A stretch of DNA of 64,000 nucleotides from Lepidostoma basale (GCA_022606425.2 JAHDVF020000992.1:744001-808000); one strand, 5' to 3'. Counted from the first letter of the stretch, positions 45,141 through 56,779 are shown. Program-made: numbers and translations. The notes: generated by a model not told the origin, from the sequence alone.

Positions 45141-45821
45141 ATAATCGGTGTGATATCGGTGTTCTTCATCTGCGTGTCCATCCTGTCGTTCTGCCTCAAG
45201 ACGCACCCAGACATGCGCGTGCCCGTCATCAGGAACATCACGGTGAAGACGGCCAACCAGAGCAAGGGCTGGGTGCTGGACAAGACCCAGACCAACGCCC
45301 ACGTGGCCTTCTTCTACATCGAGTGCGTGTGCAACGCCTGGTTTACACTGGAGATCCTCATCAGGTTCATCTCCTCGCCCAACAAGTGCGAGTTTATCAA
45401 GTCGTCAGTCAACGTCATAGATTACATTGCTACTCTGAGTTTCTACATCGACTTGATCCTACAGAAGTTTGCTTCGCACGTGGAGAACGCCGATATTTTA
45501 GAATTCTTTTCAATTATAAGGATAATGAGGTTATTCAAGCTCACGAGGCACTCCTCCGGGCTGAAAATCCTTATCCAAACATTCAGAGCATCCGCGAAAG
45601 AGTTGACGCTTCTCGTGTTCTTTCTCGTTCTGGGCATTGTGATATTCGCGAGCCTCGTGTACTACGCGGAAAGGATACAGGCCAATCCCCACAACGACTT
45701 CAACAGCATTCCCTTAGGCCTATGGTGGGCTCTGGTAACCATGACGACCGTGGGATACGGGGACATGGCGCCCAAGACCTACGTCGGGATGTTCGTCGGA
45801 GCCCTCTGCGCCTTGGCAGGG
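45141..45821 (+). CDS. Shaw: Shaw (Kv3-type potassium channel), core exon S1-S6
   Basis: This 227-codon exon encodes the membrane core of a voltage-gated K+ channel, which conducts K+ out of excitable cells as a tetramer. In order it holds the end of S1 ([19 protein letters not shown]), S2 ([20 protein letters not shown]), S3 ([16 protein letters not shown]), the S4 voltage sensor ([18 protein letters not shown], basic residues every third position, 45513 onward), S5, the pore helix and selectivity filter TVGYGD (45747-45764), and the start of S6. The wording is Shaw-type rather than Shaker, Shab or Shal ([27 protein letters not shown]). The exon is bounded by tttgtttcag and gggGTAAGT and is phase 0 at both ends. 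The open frame continues a few codons into both introns, which are not coding. T1 domain and start codon lie upstream of the window. Confidence 0.95.
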
Positions 45822-46570
45822 GTAAGTACTCGGAGTCGTCCACTTTCTCTTTTCTTTTTGTATAAGATTTAAGCAATTAACGTTACACAAGAATATAGCC
45901 CAAATGGGCACCCTTCGGGAAATCAAGATTTTCAGTTCCTTTTCAATTTCAATACAATATTAAACATTTGATTCTTTTCTAATTTTGCAAAATCATTTTG
46001 AATAAAATAGGAAATATATTCATTTTCATTTTTCAAAGCCGTAGCCTATTCTGCTATCACCTTTCATCGTTATCCTTTTATTTTACTCAAATTAAACTTT
46101 TTTTAAATTCAGCCATCTCCTAGAGTATTTATTTATAAATTTATCTTTTTAATAAATTCTGAGATACACTCAATTTTTTGATGAATATTGATTATTATTG
46201 CTATCATGATTGCCTATATACGGGAGTATGTAGAGTCACAAGTTCAGGCTAGTATTACAGGTTAACTTGAACTGTTCGATCCAATAGTGATTCGTTTTCA
46301 CATTCTTTCCTGAAAACAGCGCATAACCTGATAACAGTTTAATTTTTCTTTGTTTCTCATATTTCTATCACTTGGTAGAAAGGCATTGTATAATGAAATA
46401 CTGATTGAATAAATAATGAAGTAATGTACTCGTAAGGCAAATTTATGCGTCCTCTTTAAAATAATAAAATAAATCGGGTATGCGCATTTGTAACGAAAGT
46501 ATGGAAAAAAAAGTTCAAAAGTTGTAAATATGCAGACTAATGAATAGAAGTCGGGCAAAGCTGATGAATC
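45822..46570. other. Shaw intron start, AT-rich
   Basis: Donor gtaagt at 45822. No gene or repeat family recognised up to 46570. Confidence 0.6.
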
Positions 46571-46589
46571 ACCAAATTAATCCATTTCT

Positions 46590-46770
46590 AAAACACAGTC
46601 ATCTTCGAAGTCGGAAGAATCCACAAGCATGTATATCATGATCTACATATACAAATGAGTCTGGAGAGGTAGAATAGTATGACTGGCCGTCACATTGTTC
46701 TATCATGTTTGATTATTTTTTTCTTCCTCTTTGGAGAAGTGTAACAATGGTTAGATAATTAGCTTGTTAT
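46590..46770 (+). mobile_element. LINE-A 3' fragment, degenerate
   Basis: catcttcgaagtcggaagaa, gagtctggagaggtagaat and the end agtgtaacaatggttag track the LINE-A 3' end. Frame lost. Confidence 0.55.
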
Positions 46771-46899
46771 ATCTCTTAATTTTACGATTTAAACTAAAAT
46801 CTCCGAAATGTGGGTGAAAAAAGGGAATAAGATTATTTCTATGCACTTAACAAGTGATTGAGTTCACTTATCTCGGTACGGTCATGACGCTCGCCAATG

Positions 46900-47060
46900 A
46901 TATGCACGCGGAGTTGAAAGATACATTTCAAAAAGGCTTACGTGCTGCAACCTTCTGGGAGCAAAAGATGCAACATCGAGGAGCTTTTAGGAAAATCATC
47001 GAGAAAGCTTAAACTCTTCAAGAGTTGTATGACCGTAGAAGTATGTTAGTTAGAAGTGAT
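46900..47060 (+). mobile_element. LINE-D 3' UTR fragment
   Basis: gaaaatcatcgagaaagctt and aaactcttcaagagttgtat match the inverse of 7225-7255. Little or no coding part remains. Confidence 0.55.
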
Positions 47061-47064
47061 TCAA

Positions 47065-49145
47065 TTATGTAGATGTCAAATTACTTTGAAATATTATATT
47101 TTAACATATAATAGATAAGTAAATGAAAATATTTTTACTTTCGAAATACATATTTAAACACAACACTTTTTATTAAACAATTACACTTAGATAAAGCCAA
47201 TAAAGATTTGGGTTATAACAGTTTCTAAATATTTATTAAAATAAAATATTCCTGTTTGCGAAAACATTTATTTATGCTGTGACATCCGACCATAAAGGGG
47301 TGTCAAGGAAAGTATTCAAAGTAACTTTTTCAGCGGCCACGCGCTCGCATGTCACTCCGTCATTCATTTATTTTATTCCTGGAAGTCCCCCGCTGAGCTA
47401 GAAACGAACTTTGCCAAATTCGTGGATTTTTAATAAGTTATAATTAAAGTAAATTGCTTTATTTCCCAAAATACACTGCAAGAGAACTTTGGGGGTAATT
47501 TGTCATTTTCTGTATTTTGCGATTTGTTACCAGATATTCTCCACATGCGAGCCCCAATTTCATTGAACATTTTGTACTTTTACAGTGGTATTTGGTTCAG
47601 TTTAATTTATTGCGGAATTGTTCGCTTTGTGATTGCTATCGTGGCTGATGTATTGCCAAATTGAACGATATTTGCCAGCTCTAATATTTGATCATCGACA
47701 ATAATAGTAATATCAACGTTTTTAAATCAGTTAGTGAATCTTTATCATTTCATTTCAAATATAAACAATTATTCAATTTTCATATGCTAATAGTAAGATT
47801 TTTGAATAATAATTTTCCCGTTTGGAAATTAATATTAATAAGTGTATATTATAATATATCATTATTATTATTTCGGTATTCTATTTTGGTAGGTCGAGTC
47901 AGGACGACGTTTTGTCTCCACATATCATATTTAGGGGATGATTAATGATAGAGATATAATGAACGGATGTGATTTGATCTCATTGTGACTACTAAATTTA
48001 ACGTAAGCTTTATAAATGACACATTTTGCAAGATATGTATAACTATTACTTAATATTGTGCTACAGCACTTCCTTATTCTATTAGTTACAATACTTTTTA
48101 TATAAATTACCTTGGTACGGCAATATGTGTAGATCTCCTCAAATATTGTTATTAACGTCACATAATTTTCATATTTCGTCCAACAATCTGTATATACATT
48201 ATTTTCGAAATTGCTTTCAAGGAAAATATATCGAAGTAATAATTAATTAATGGGCTTACAACTTATTTTCAGAATTTTAATAAAATATAAGTATATTTTT
48301 TTAACTCAAGGCGATACACAATAACATTTTTTTTGTAAATGAAAACATATATATTATTTTATTTTTTTAGTTTATTTTATCGACTTGTATTGAAGGTTAA
48401 CGTTTGTTACGAAGGTTGGAAAAACGATTTAAAAATAAATTCAATTAATGGTGCAAACCTTAGAACCATATAAAAAAAATACACGAAAGTGGAATCCAGC
48501 TTACAATCTTCTTTAAATAATTTTAATCAGTTATTACTTTGTATATCTGCATTTGCGTATTCTTTTTTACTTTTTCGTATAGTTAATTCAACAAGATCAA
48601 ATCACAATTGGTATACATAGATGAATGTAAATTAATCTACTAGAATTTTGGTGTTGGGGAGAATATGTTTATTTGAACTCTGTTCAAAGTGTAAAGCTTG
48701 AAGATATTTACTTTAACCTGTATTATGACCAATGGAATGTTAGTACCAAGCGTATTTAACTCCATCCATCTAAAGTGATGAGTATCCCGAAAGTGAGTTA
48801 TTGTCTTATTCCTAGTGGGTGCTGCTATAATCTACTATACGAGTATGTAGCGAGGACGTTAACAAGTTTAGGTGAGAAATTTGATTATCCGCTTGAGACG
48901 GAGTGACAAGCGATGTTATATATGACAAACTTATCATATTTAAATCAAATTTTCATGTTTTTGCTGGTGTTGGATTGTGATAAGTGCCTAATTAAAATGA
49001 AAAAAGTGGAATAAAAAATTAAATAAACACAAATTAATGTCCGGATCGTCCAGCTGCCGACAAGTGCACCATCTAAAAGAACATTATGTGTTAAATTATT
49101 TTTATGTGTTATTTTATTTTATATCATTGTATTTTGTATAATTTG
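47065..49145. other. Shaw intron, AT-rich
   Basis: No exon, gene or repeat family recognised. 47280-47420 is moderately GC-richer. Confidence 0.45.
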
Positions 49146-49148
49146 TTT

Positions 49149-49359
49149 TAGATTTATTATGTAGACGTTGAATGATTGAAGTGTGCGCGGGAGATGCCTA
49201 TTGGTGGCGATGAGGTTCGCAACCCATCACACCGCGTCTCTCGCGTTAGCGAAAAGAGAAGAATGGACTGCAGCATCGATTAAAGTGTTGCAGTTCATTA
49301 TTTCTGTCTACCCTTTCGGGGAAACGGCGTGATGGTTAGTTAGTTAGTTAGTTAGTTAA
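49149..49359 (+). mobile_element. SINE2, long form, copy 4
   Basis: Extends about 55 bases further 5' than the short copies (agatttattatgtagacgtt, gtgtgcgcgggagatgccta) before the shared gtggcgatgagg. Ends with a (gtta)n tail. Its mirror image lies 800 bases downstream at 50161-50377. Confidence 0.85.
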
Positions 49360-49820
49360 CTAATCATATTATCTAGTTCATGCTTAACGATATATTAAAA
49401 AAAAATTGTAATATTTAAATTGAGAATTGTACTAAAACTTTATATATTGAATGGTTTAAGAATTAATTTTTCAAATCCGTTTACGACAACTTTATAGGAG
49501 AGAGCAAACTGAGCAGATCACACGAAGACTTGCTGTAGAGATGCTAAATTTGTTGTACCCATAGATGTGTTTTTGAATGTATGAAACAAAATAGCATTCG
49601 TAAGCTATTTTCAACCAAAAACATAGTTTATAATTTCACTGATTCCTAAGTACTCGCTAGACCCATACTTCCGACTTTTCGTTAACTGCTCAATACACCC
49701 CCAGCGCGTTTTTGGTTTTTGTAAATGCTCACCGACGTGTATTTAAATTCCTATTGGTTTTATTTTATAATGATATTATACATAATTTGAACATCTCACC
49801 AGATATCTGAAATTTTGATA
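49360..49820. other. Shaw intron, noncoding
   Basis: No gene or repeat family recognised. Confidence 0.4.
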
Positions 49821-49824
49821 ACTG

Positions 49825-50000
49825 AAAGTCCGGTTTCGATTCCATGCGATGGCAGTGTGATTGTCACACTGTCTTTGATCTGGTGTAGAATTCTTGTGAC
49901 AATAAAATGGAGATAGATTAGCTATCTATCACATGTCACGAGAATCAATATGATAGCTATACATTTTACAATTATTTGGCTCGCACTGTTACGTAAAGAT
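49825..50000 (+). mobile_element. tRNA-derived SINE1, copy 5 (5'-truncated)
   Basis: Begins at the B-box region (gtccggtttcgattcc) and keeps the body: tcacactgtctttgatctgg, gaattcttgtgacaataaaa, acatgtcacgagaatca. Confidence 0.78.
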
Positions 50001-50160
50001 CGATTCAACAAAACAATAGAAATAATAATATAGGGTTATTAAGACAAGTATTATAATAATTCTAAAAACTGACGTTTTCATCGATATTGAAAATATTTTT
50101 TTTGTGGAAACATTCAGGCAAACACAAAAACAGGTAGACAAGTCAAAAAATGCTACAAAA

Positions 50161-50377
50161 CCAACTAACTAACCAACTAACCATCACGCCGTCTCCCCGA
50201 AAGGGTAGGCAGAAAGAATGGACTGCCACACTTTAACCGATGCGGCACTCCATCCTTCTCTTTTCGCCATCGCGAGAGACGCGGTGTGATGGGTTGCGAA
50301 CCTCATCGCCACCAACAGGCATCTCCCGCGCACTTTCGATCGTTCAACGTCTACATAATAAATCTAATATATTTAAA
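50161..50377 (-). mobile_element. SINE2, long form, copy 5 (reverse)
   Basis: + strand: ccaactaactaacc tail, LINE-A-like end, gggttgcgaacctcatcgcc, then the extra 5' block aggcatctcccgcgcactt and acgtctacataataaatcta. Inverse of 49149-49359. Confidence 0.85.
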
Positions 50378-51935
50378 AAAAGGCTGAGGTATTATTATTC
50401 GCCTTCAAGTAAAAACAACATCTATCCATCGCTTGCAGAACGTTCATCTTAATAATAACAGAACACGAACAGGATGTCTGGTGCTCCATCTCCCGCAACC
50501 CTCATCCGATGTGCATCTTATAAATAGTAATTGAAATACATTATTGATTTATCGGGAAACTAAACCTTTGCTCTTCCCGAAGCGGGTATATTGCCAATAA
50601 GACCCTCGCTACACTCAATTTAAAGTTACCAGAAGCCACGAACGGTTACACATTGTATATTTTATGAACATCCTCCTACGTAAACGTAAAAACGTAGATA
50701 CGCCATTGACGTGGCTGTTCCGAGAGAGGCTTTAGTACATTTTTAATTAGCGAGGGATATCAACAAATGTGTGTCCCTGGTGAGTTTGTATTACTTTTTT
50801 TTTATAAAAGTCGTACTCGTCCATTTTATATGAAGTTTAATTTAAAATAAAGTCAACTATCTTTCGTATATCCTGTGAAGAAATATACATAAATCTTTCA
50901 CATCAAACCATATACGAGTACTTCTGAAATAGACGTTAAACCAGAATTTCATAGATCAATCATTTTGTATTCAGATAAAGCCATTTTGTACACTAAAATG
51001 AAAAAAATCAGTGCCCAGAGCAATAATGTGATACTCAATAGGACAACAGACCTCTTAAAGTTTACGATTTAAATTTTCCTTTTTTTTTTTACTTGTCAAC
51101 TTTAAATGTTTATTTTTTTTCAATGACAGACCATATTTTATTTTATTTGGGATTGGGGTGAGTTCTGGCATTGTATGTTAAATTTCAGTTAATGAATACA
51201 ATGCTTCAATAAGATAAAACGCCTGTATGACATAATCTTTGCAATAAATGGTGATGCGATCATGTCCTTTTTGGAGCAGTACCATTCGCCCATGGGCTTA
51301 TTTTTAATGTCTTGCAATATTTGAAGAGCAAAAAAAATAAGCATTTCTCCATTATCTGCAGGTTATGAGTCCTTCAAACGCAAACATCTTCGCAAAATTC
51401 CATTACTTAGACATCGACTTGCATATCGATTAGTCTCGATGTAATCAAGTCTAGGATTTCCGTATAAAAAAAATATTCGAAATAATGTAAAATCGTTGCC
51501 TTTGTATCATCATCAAAATGCATATTTACACCAGCGGCTTTTATAGCTGTATGGAAACTTTGCAGAGGAAGGTGCTGAATTTCTTATATTTATTTCAACG
51601 AAATCCCCGAATAGAACGACATCATCGTTTATAAATATAAATATGAATAATATACACATATTTTTTACACGCGTAGTAACACGACAAAAAAAATAGAGCT
51701 CTGGCTACTGGCGGTAAATAGAGCTCTGTATTACGTCAAATCAACCATTCCGAACAGCAAACTACTCAACAAGTTTAAACAAGATCTACCCGAACGGAAT
51801 TCGGGAAAAACCTTTTTCAGGAAGTCGAAACAAGATTTGCCCGAGCTAGACTCGGGCTCGTCGGTGTGCGAACTAAATCCGCGTCCGAGTCACGCTCGAG
51901 CAAAACTGTCAAGTTGTTAAAAATACAATGTATAA
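50378..51935. other. Shaw intron, noncoding
   Basis: No gene recognised. 51690-51870 is unusual: a repeated atagagctctg, and two small hairpins (ccgaacggaattcgg at 51789; gcccgagctagactcgggc at 51839). Confidence 0.45.
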
Positions 51936-51941
51936 ATTTCT

Positions 51942-52090
51942 TAATAAATACGAATCAAAACTTCCGTTTTCTAATATTTCATAAGAATGACGTGTTATTT
52001 TTTAAATTTTTCAAATTTATCAATGAAACATCTAATTTCCTTAAAATAACATGAAACTTCTATAAAACGAACGTTTTCAATCGTATAAAT
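51942..52090. repeat. Family-eta head-to-head pair
   Basis: Reversed copy (aatacgaatcaaaacttccg, aagaatgacgtgtta) faces a + copy (aatgaaacatctaatttcc, aacgaacgttttcaatcg). The + copy keeps GAAACAT. Confidence 0.6.
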
Positions 52091-52790
52091 TATTAAATGT
52101 AGTGTTTTATTGTTTGTTCAAGAAACAATAAATGACTAATATTCGTATTAAAAAAATTATCCAAAAAACCTTGACATACTCCTCTTCTCTAAATGTTCAA
52201 CCTTTATATAATAGCATTAATCAATTTGTTAAGAATGTGAAATAAATGTTCAAGTTGTATCACAAATTCTTGAACACAGTGTATCCGTTTCTTGCCATTA
52301 CAAGACATCATGTCTTATTTAAGTAGTCTCGTATAGCGCTGTTAACTCTACTCGGACACTTAAAGTTAGTGTTTGTTTTAGGGACTCTATTCTTTTTATG
52401 TTCGTTATATGACTTTGTTTAGACAAGAAGTCGTGGTCTGTGCCTTACCTTGAAATACGGTAAAACATGAAGGGGGCCGTGAAAATGTAATGGCAAGGTG
52501 AAAAGGGTTCCATTTTTAAGACATGTTTTCAAGAAGATCACGTTTTAGAGCAATATCCCGTATTATACATCACCGTCAATATTTTAGTACACAGCATCAC
52601 ATGAGAAGCATTTTATTACGATTGGAAATAAGCGCGGAAAATACAGCCACATAACATTGTTTTGAAGACTTGCAAGATCATTTGTCAGTCTTTTGAGTAA
52701 CTTTTTTATTTACATTTTTCCGTAAAATGTATTATATTTTGGTGTTATTTAAAAATTATGTACTATATATTCCAGTATCAAACAAAACAA
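52091..52790. other. Shaw intron, noncoding
   Basis: No gene or repeat family recognised. Confidence 0.4.
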
Positions 52791-52794
52791 ACGA

Positions 52795-53425
52795 ACAAAC
52801 CATCACCCCGTTTCCCCGCAGGGGTAGGCAGAGAGAATGGACCGCCACACTACTCTATCCTGGCAAACCTCTCTAGCTTTCCCCACATTCATACAACGAG
52901 TAATACACGCACGTCGATTCCTCCGACTCTATAAAATTTGATTACTTTGGTCATGCCATGCTTAACTCGGTCTGCCTCAACTCCATACTCCATTTACATC
53001 ATTAACGTATACTTTCTTAACCATTATTTCTCCATCCATGCGTTTCATATGCCCAAACCATCACAGCGATCCTTTCATAATTTTGTTTATAATACCTTCT
53101 TCCGCTCTATATTCCTTTCTTATATCAGCATTTGAGATTTTGTCGTATATAGTTCTACCACACATACGTCTTAGGGACCTCATCTCTACCGCATTTATTC
53201 TGCTTTCATCCTTCTTCTGCCAGTTCCATGCTTCGCTTCCATACATTAGGGATGGGACCAGAACTCCATTGTGAACGGCCGTTTTCGTTTCATTGATAGA
53301 TTCTTGTTTCCAATAACTATTCTTAAAACTCCATTCACTTGTTACCCGCACCAACCCTTCTTTCGACGTCACTATCTGTTCGGCCATTCCAGTATCACGT
53401 CCAATAATAATTATTATTATTATTA
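52795..53425 (-). mobile_element. LINE-A fragment, ~600 bp (reverse)
   Basis: - strand frame 53061-53270 reads TAVHNGVLVPSLMYGSEAWN, INAVEMRSLRRMCGRTIYDK, ISNADIRKEYRAEEGIINKI and continues, after small frame breaks, to the RPRKTW region and 3' UTR (accatcaccccgtttccccg on +). It is less decayed at the two codons that are nonsense in the 6313 copy. Ends beside a (tta)n run at 53406-53425. Confidence 0.85.
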
Positions 53426-53814
53426 TGCTAATTTGTTTAGCACCGTTTTCAATAATTACCCACCTCAATGGTATTTAAGCATTAAATGAGGGAAAACCAT
53501 AACTACTTATTATGGCAAGCTCAAATTTTTACTTTATATTTGACGTACTAAATTAAAAGATTGAAGAAGTACGTCATATGTCGGAAAACTGAAATTGTGT
53601 TGAATGGAGTGATAGCTGCCCCATTCCAACAAATCAGTATAAAAAATAACCGGTTTTGGGTGGGTTTTAAAATTTATGATAATACTTTTTCAAATAAGAA
53701 CTTGAATTTTCAAGTTTTTATTATGAAATATTCATTGTTGAAGATGATATAAACTCTGTATTAAATATTAAATAAGAGTACGCTAAATAACACTTAATCT
53801 TATAATTCGGTGTG

Positions 53815-53935
53815 CGAAGTGTGAAGGAGCTGTTCCGAGCGGCGCAGGACAGGGACAGGTTCGCCGAGGTGATCGCCAACGTTGGGGGGACCCGACAGGG
53901 CACTTGAAGAAGAAGAAGATTATATTAACACAAAT
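53815..53935 (+). mobile_element. LINE-C 3' fragment
   Basis: gtgaaggagctgttccgagc, gcgcaggacagggacaggtt and the VIANVGGTRQGT end, then a gaagaagaagatt tail. About 40 codons. Confidence 0.8.
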
Positions 53936-54036
53936 GAATATTATTAACACATGAATATTATTAACACATGAATATTATTAACACATGAATATTATTAACA
54001 CATGAATATTATTAACACATGAATATTATTAACACT
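53925..54036. repeat. 17-bp minisatellite, ~6 copies
   Basis: Tandem units of atgaatattattaacac, nearly identical, directly after the LINE-C tail. Confidence 0.85.
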
Positions 54037-54117
54037 AATGAAACCATCCGTTTTCTTGTAGTTATGTTTTATTAAGGCATTATCGAAAGATTTTTCAACA
54101 TTTTATAATGCCTTCTT

Positions 54118-54240
54118 CTTCTTTTTCAAGTGCCCTGTCGGGTCACCTCGGCGAACCTGTCCTTGTCCTGCGCCGCTCTCGTTTTGCAGCCAGGACATTT
54201 GTCTTCTTCCGGGCCCTCGGCGTCCCTCAATTTTTCCCTC
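54118..54240 (-). mobile_element. LINE-C 3' fragment (reverse)
   Basis: + strand: cttctttttcaagtgccctg, cggcgaacctgtccttgtcc. Inverse of 53830-53910, forming a converging pair about 200 bases apart with the minisatellite between them. Confidence 0.8.
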
Positions 54241-54299
54241 CAATATCAATTTGAGAAGGTGGTACTTTTCTCCACGCAATATATTGTAATGGCTATCTC

Positions 54300-55270
54300 C
54301 CTACCTCTGCTAGCGCAGAGAGCGGGCCCTTAGATCTCCGGTTTTCTCGTGAGATACTTTCCGGCTGCTTGTCATTCGAATAGGGAAAGGTGTAAATAAA
54401 GACATATCACGGAATACATGAGGGTTTATTGTAACACATAAAATAGTTAAAATTATTATCTAGGGGCTAGAGATGTCGTACGAATACATGAAAAAAAGGC
54501 ACAGGATGAAAGAATGAAGAGGCTGTTTGAGGCGATTCCTCGATGGCGTGCTCGTCAGGACATCGACCGGCGACGTCGTCCGTAGACGTTATCAGCGACG
54601 CTGACCAGAAGACGGTGGGTCAGCAAATCAATATTTAGAGCGTCACCTGGCAGACACGAGGTTCCCTAACCTGTTGGTGCTGTCTGAAGCGGCGTGAATA
54701 AATGGTCCTCGCAGTTCCGCATGGTGGTGAGGTCAACCATGTTGTCGGGACATGATGTGCGACAACACGTGGGCGGCAATTTCGGGAGCAGAGGATGGCT
54801 CGGACCGTGGCGGAGGGAATCAATCGCAGCATGGTCGGGCTTGACAAACGGCCTGGGAGCGGATTTGCACTTTTGGCATCGCCATAGTGCAGGACAAGTT
54901 GGTGGAAAACCTGAAATAATGCCACAGATTTTATGGGCACGATGGCAAGTATCTCAAATACCTTGTTCGAAGTTGTTCCATGGCGGATGAGGCTAGATGA
55001 AAGCGGATTATCCCATCAGAAAAAATCGCGGGTCGAATCGGCGACCCTCCAATCGATTCGGCGAAGTTGACAGCTCAAAGCGGAGTGAAGTGGGCCCGAA
55101 TGGGCTGCGCAGAAGGGGTTGCGCAGAAGGGGCTGAGAGTCAACTGCAGAGGGCGCACACATCGGGGTGAATTTAGCGCCAAATCCGCGAAGCGCGCGGG
55201 TACAAGAGTCTAAGTAGCACTCTGGTGGTAAAAACGGGAACTAGGGGTTTGAATTGAGTCGAGAGCTAAA
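54300..55270. mobile_element. Unidentified long repeat R, copy 1
   Basis: GC-richer block homologous to 57545-58330: shared ggctagagatgtcgt (54469), cagacacgaggttcc (54651) and gcagttccgcatg (54710). The length and the lack of a stable ORF would suit an LTR or the end of an LTR retroelement, but I see no primer-binding site, TG/CA ends or protease/RT. Family unknown. Confidence 0.6.
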
Positions 55271-56098
55271 CGCTGAATATTGAGATAACCGAAAATAAAC
55301 AAGAAATAGTAATTGTTACGTTACAATATGAGATACAGATGTGAGATCTTTCGAAGCATGATAGTTGATAACAATTCCCTGTCAACTCTAGCTCGCCTCA
55401 GGACTTCGGTATTGGTAACCATGTCTGTCCAGGGAACTCTGAGCATTCGGCGATGGAGCCACATTTCAAATGCTTCCAGCTAGATTGGTGAAAATGTCAT
55501 TCCCTTAAACCATAATCAAACTTCTAGAAAATAGACGTTTTCATTTATATTGATGATTTCATGCGGAATTTCACATCATTCTTCATGAAACATAAAAAAG
55601 CCAATATAATAATTAACATTCTGTGCTCATAAAAATGCTAAAAGTCAAAAAGCGATTAATTTAAAATTTCCTGTCTACGTTATTCGTTTTACAAGACAGC
55701 TTTAATTAGCTTAGCTAGTATTAAATTATTAATAATCCTAAATTATGGTAGAACTAATTAGCACCTTTTATTTTATGAATCTCTGCAAGGGCGCTCTAAT
55801 TATCTTAATTACATTATCATCTATCAAATCTTTCTCCGCATCACCAGGAAAATATGGAATAACTGTAATCTTGTAGTAGTATGTTATAAGAAGTGTATCC
55901 ATCTCTATGTTCCGGATGAATATCTTCGACAGCGTCAGCAAAGACTGTTTTATCTCCCAACATGCAGAACTAACTTGCCTCTGGTGATGCCGGTGGGGAA
56001 ACTAATCAAACTGCGGAACATGATCGCATTGAAGATTTACGTTTTTCATATTAGTGTACGTTTAGAAGACAAGTACTCTTGACTTTAGAGAGTATCTT
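55271..56098. other. Shaw intron with eta remnant
   Basis: 55494-55570 is a + strand family-eta fragment (tgtcattcccttaaacc, gacgttttcatttatattg). Otherwise nothing recognised. Confidence 0.5.
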
Positions 56099-56104
56099 TT
56101 TTTT

Positions 56105-56330
56105 TCCTTGTATACAACAGGTCGTTTGAACCCAATTACTGTATACAATTTATTTTCGCTATTATATTGATTCTTACGACATGTGAAAAGTAGCCAATCT
56201 ATCGCCATTTTATTGTCACGAGAATTCTACAGCAGACTAAAGACAGTGTGACAATCACACTCGGAATCGCCCCCGAGACCTTCGGTATAGAAGTCAGAGC
56301 TCTTACCACTCTGCCACGAAGGTCGACATT
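56105..56330 (-). mobile_element. tRNA-derived SINE1, copy 6 (reverse)
   Basis: Head on the - strand (ttcgtggcagagtggtaag), decayed B box, body gaattctcgtgacaataaaa and end at gttgtatacaagga. It stops about 135 bases before the next Shaw exon. Confidence 0.8.
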
Positions 56331-56465
56331 CCTAGAGGCGAACAATCTCTCATGCATTTCTGGTACCGACATATGGTTAACTGTTCTCAAATATCCTTAA
56401 ACTGTCAAGATGTTTGTAATGTCTTTTGGGTGAATAAACTAATATTGAATTTGAAAATGTTCCAG

Positions 56466-56607
56466 GTGCTTACGATAGCGCTCCCCGTGCCTGTGATCGT
56501 GTCCAACTTCGCTATGTACTACTCTCACACGCAGGCGCGGGCCAAGCTGCCCAAGAAACGGCGGAAAGTCCTGCCCGTGGAACAGCCCAGAGGACCGCGA
56601 CTTCCAG
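56466..56607 (+). CDS. Shaw: Shaw, exon for S6 end and basic tail
   Basis: Completes S6 with [20 protein letters not shown] (PVPVIV hinge, 56481-56498), then [20 protein letters not shown], a basic juxtamembrane tail typical of Shaw. The acceptor is ttccag|GTG, phase 0, continuing directly from ...CALAG of the previous exon; the donor is CAG|gtacca, leaving one base (G) of the next codon. It is 142 nt. The open frame beyond 56607 (GTSANHL...) is intron read-through. The SINE1 135 bases upstream and LINE-A 170 bases downstream leave little unique intron around it. Confidence 0.95.
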
Positions 56608-56779
56608 GTACCAGCGCTAACCACTTAACCACCTTACTATTACTATCATTAACCACCATCGTTCGCTGTAATTAAGCACACCTTCCAAAAACCTTTCAAT
56701 TCAGATAACTATTCCTAGTTCGTTTCAGCAGTTTTATTACAATATCAGAATTATAATTATTCATTACATATTTTTTTTA

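Noticed and set aside
45323..45865. 180-codon open frame overlapping the Shaw core exon in another frame
   Set aside because: No domain; a by-product of the high GC of the exon.
45123..45872. Shaw frame read as a single self-contained 249-residue ORF
   Set aside because: The first six codons and the last part (after CALAG) are intron read-through; splice sites at 45140/45141 and 45821/45822 are clear and the channel needs the other exons.
53925..54036. CRISPR-like regular repeats
   Set aside because: Contiguous 17-bp units without spacers, in an animal genome: a minisatellite.
54635..54990. Two ~100-codon overlapping open frames on opposite strands
   Set aside because: They lie in repeat R, have no domain, and the second copy at 57545 does not keep them open.
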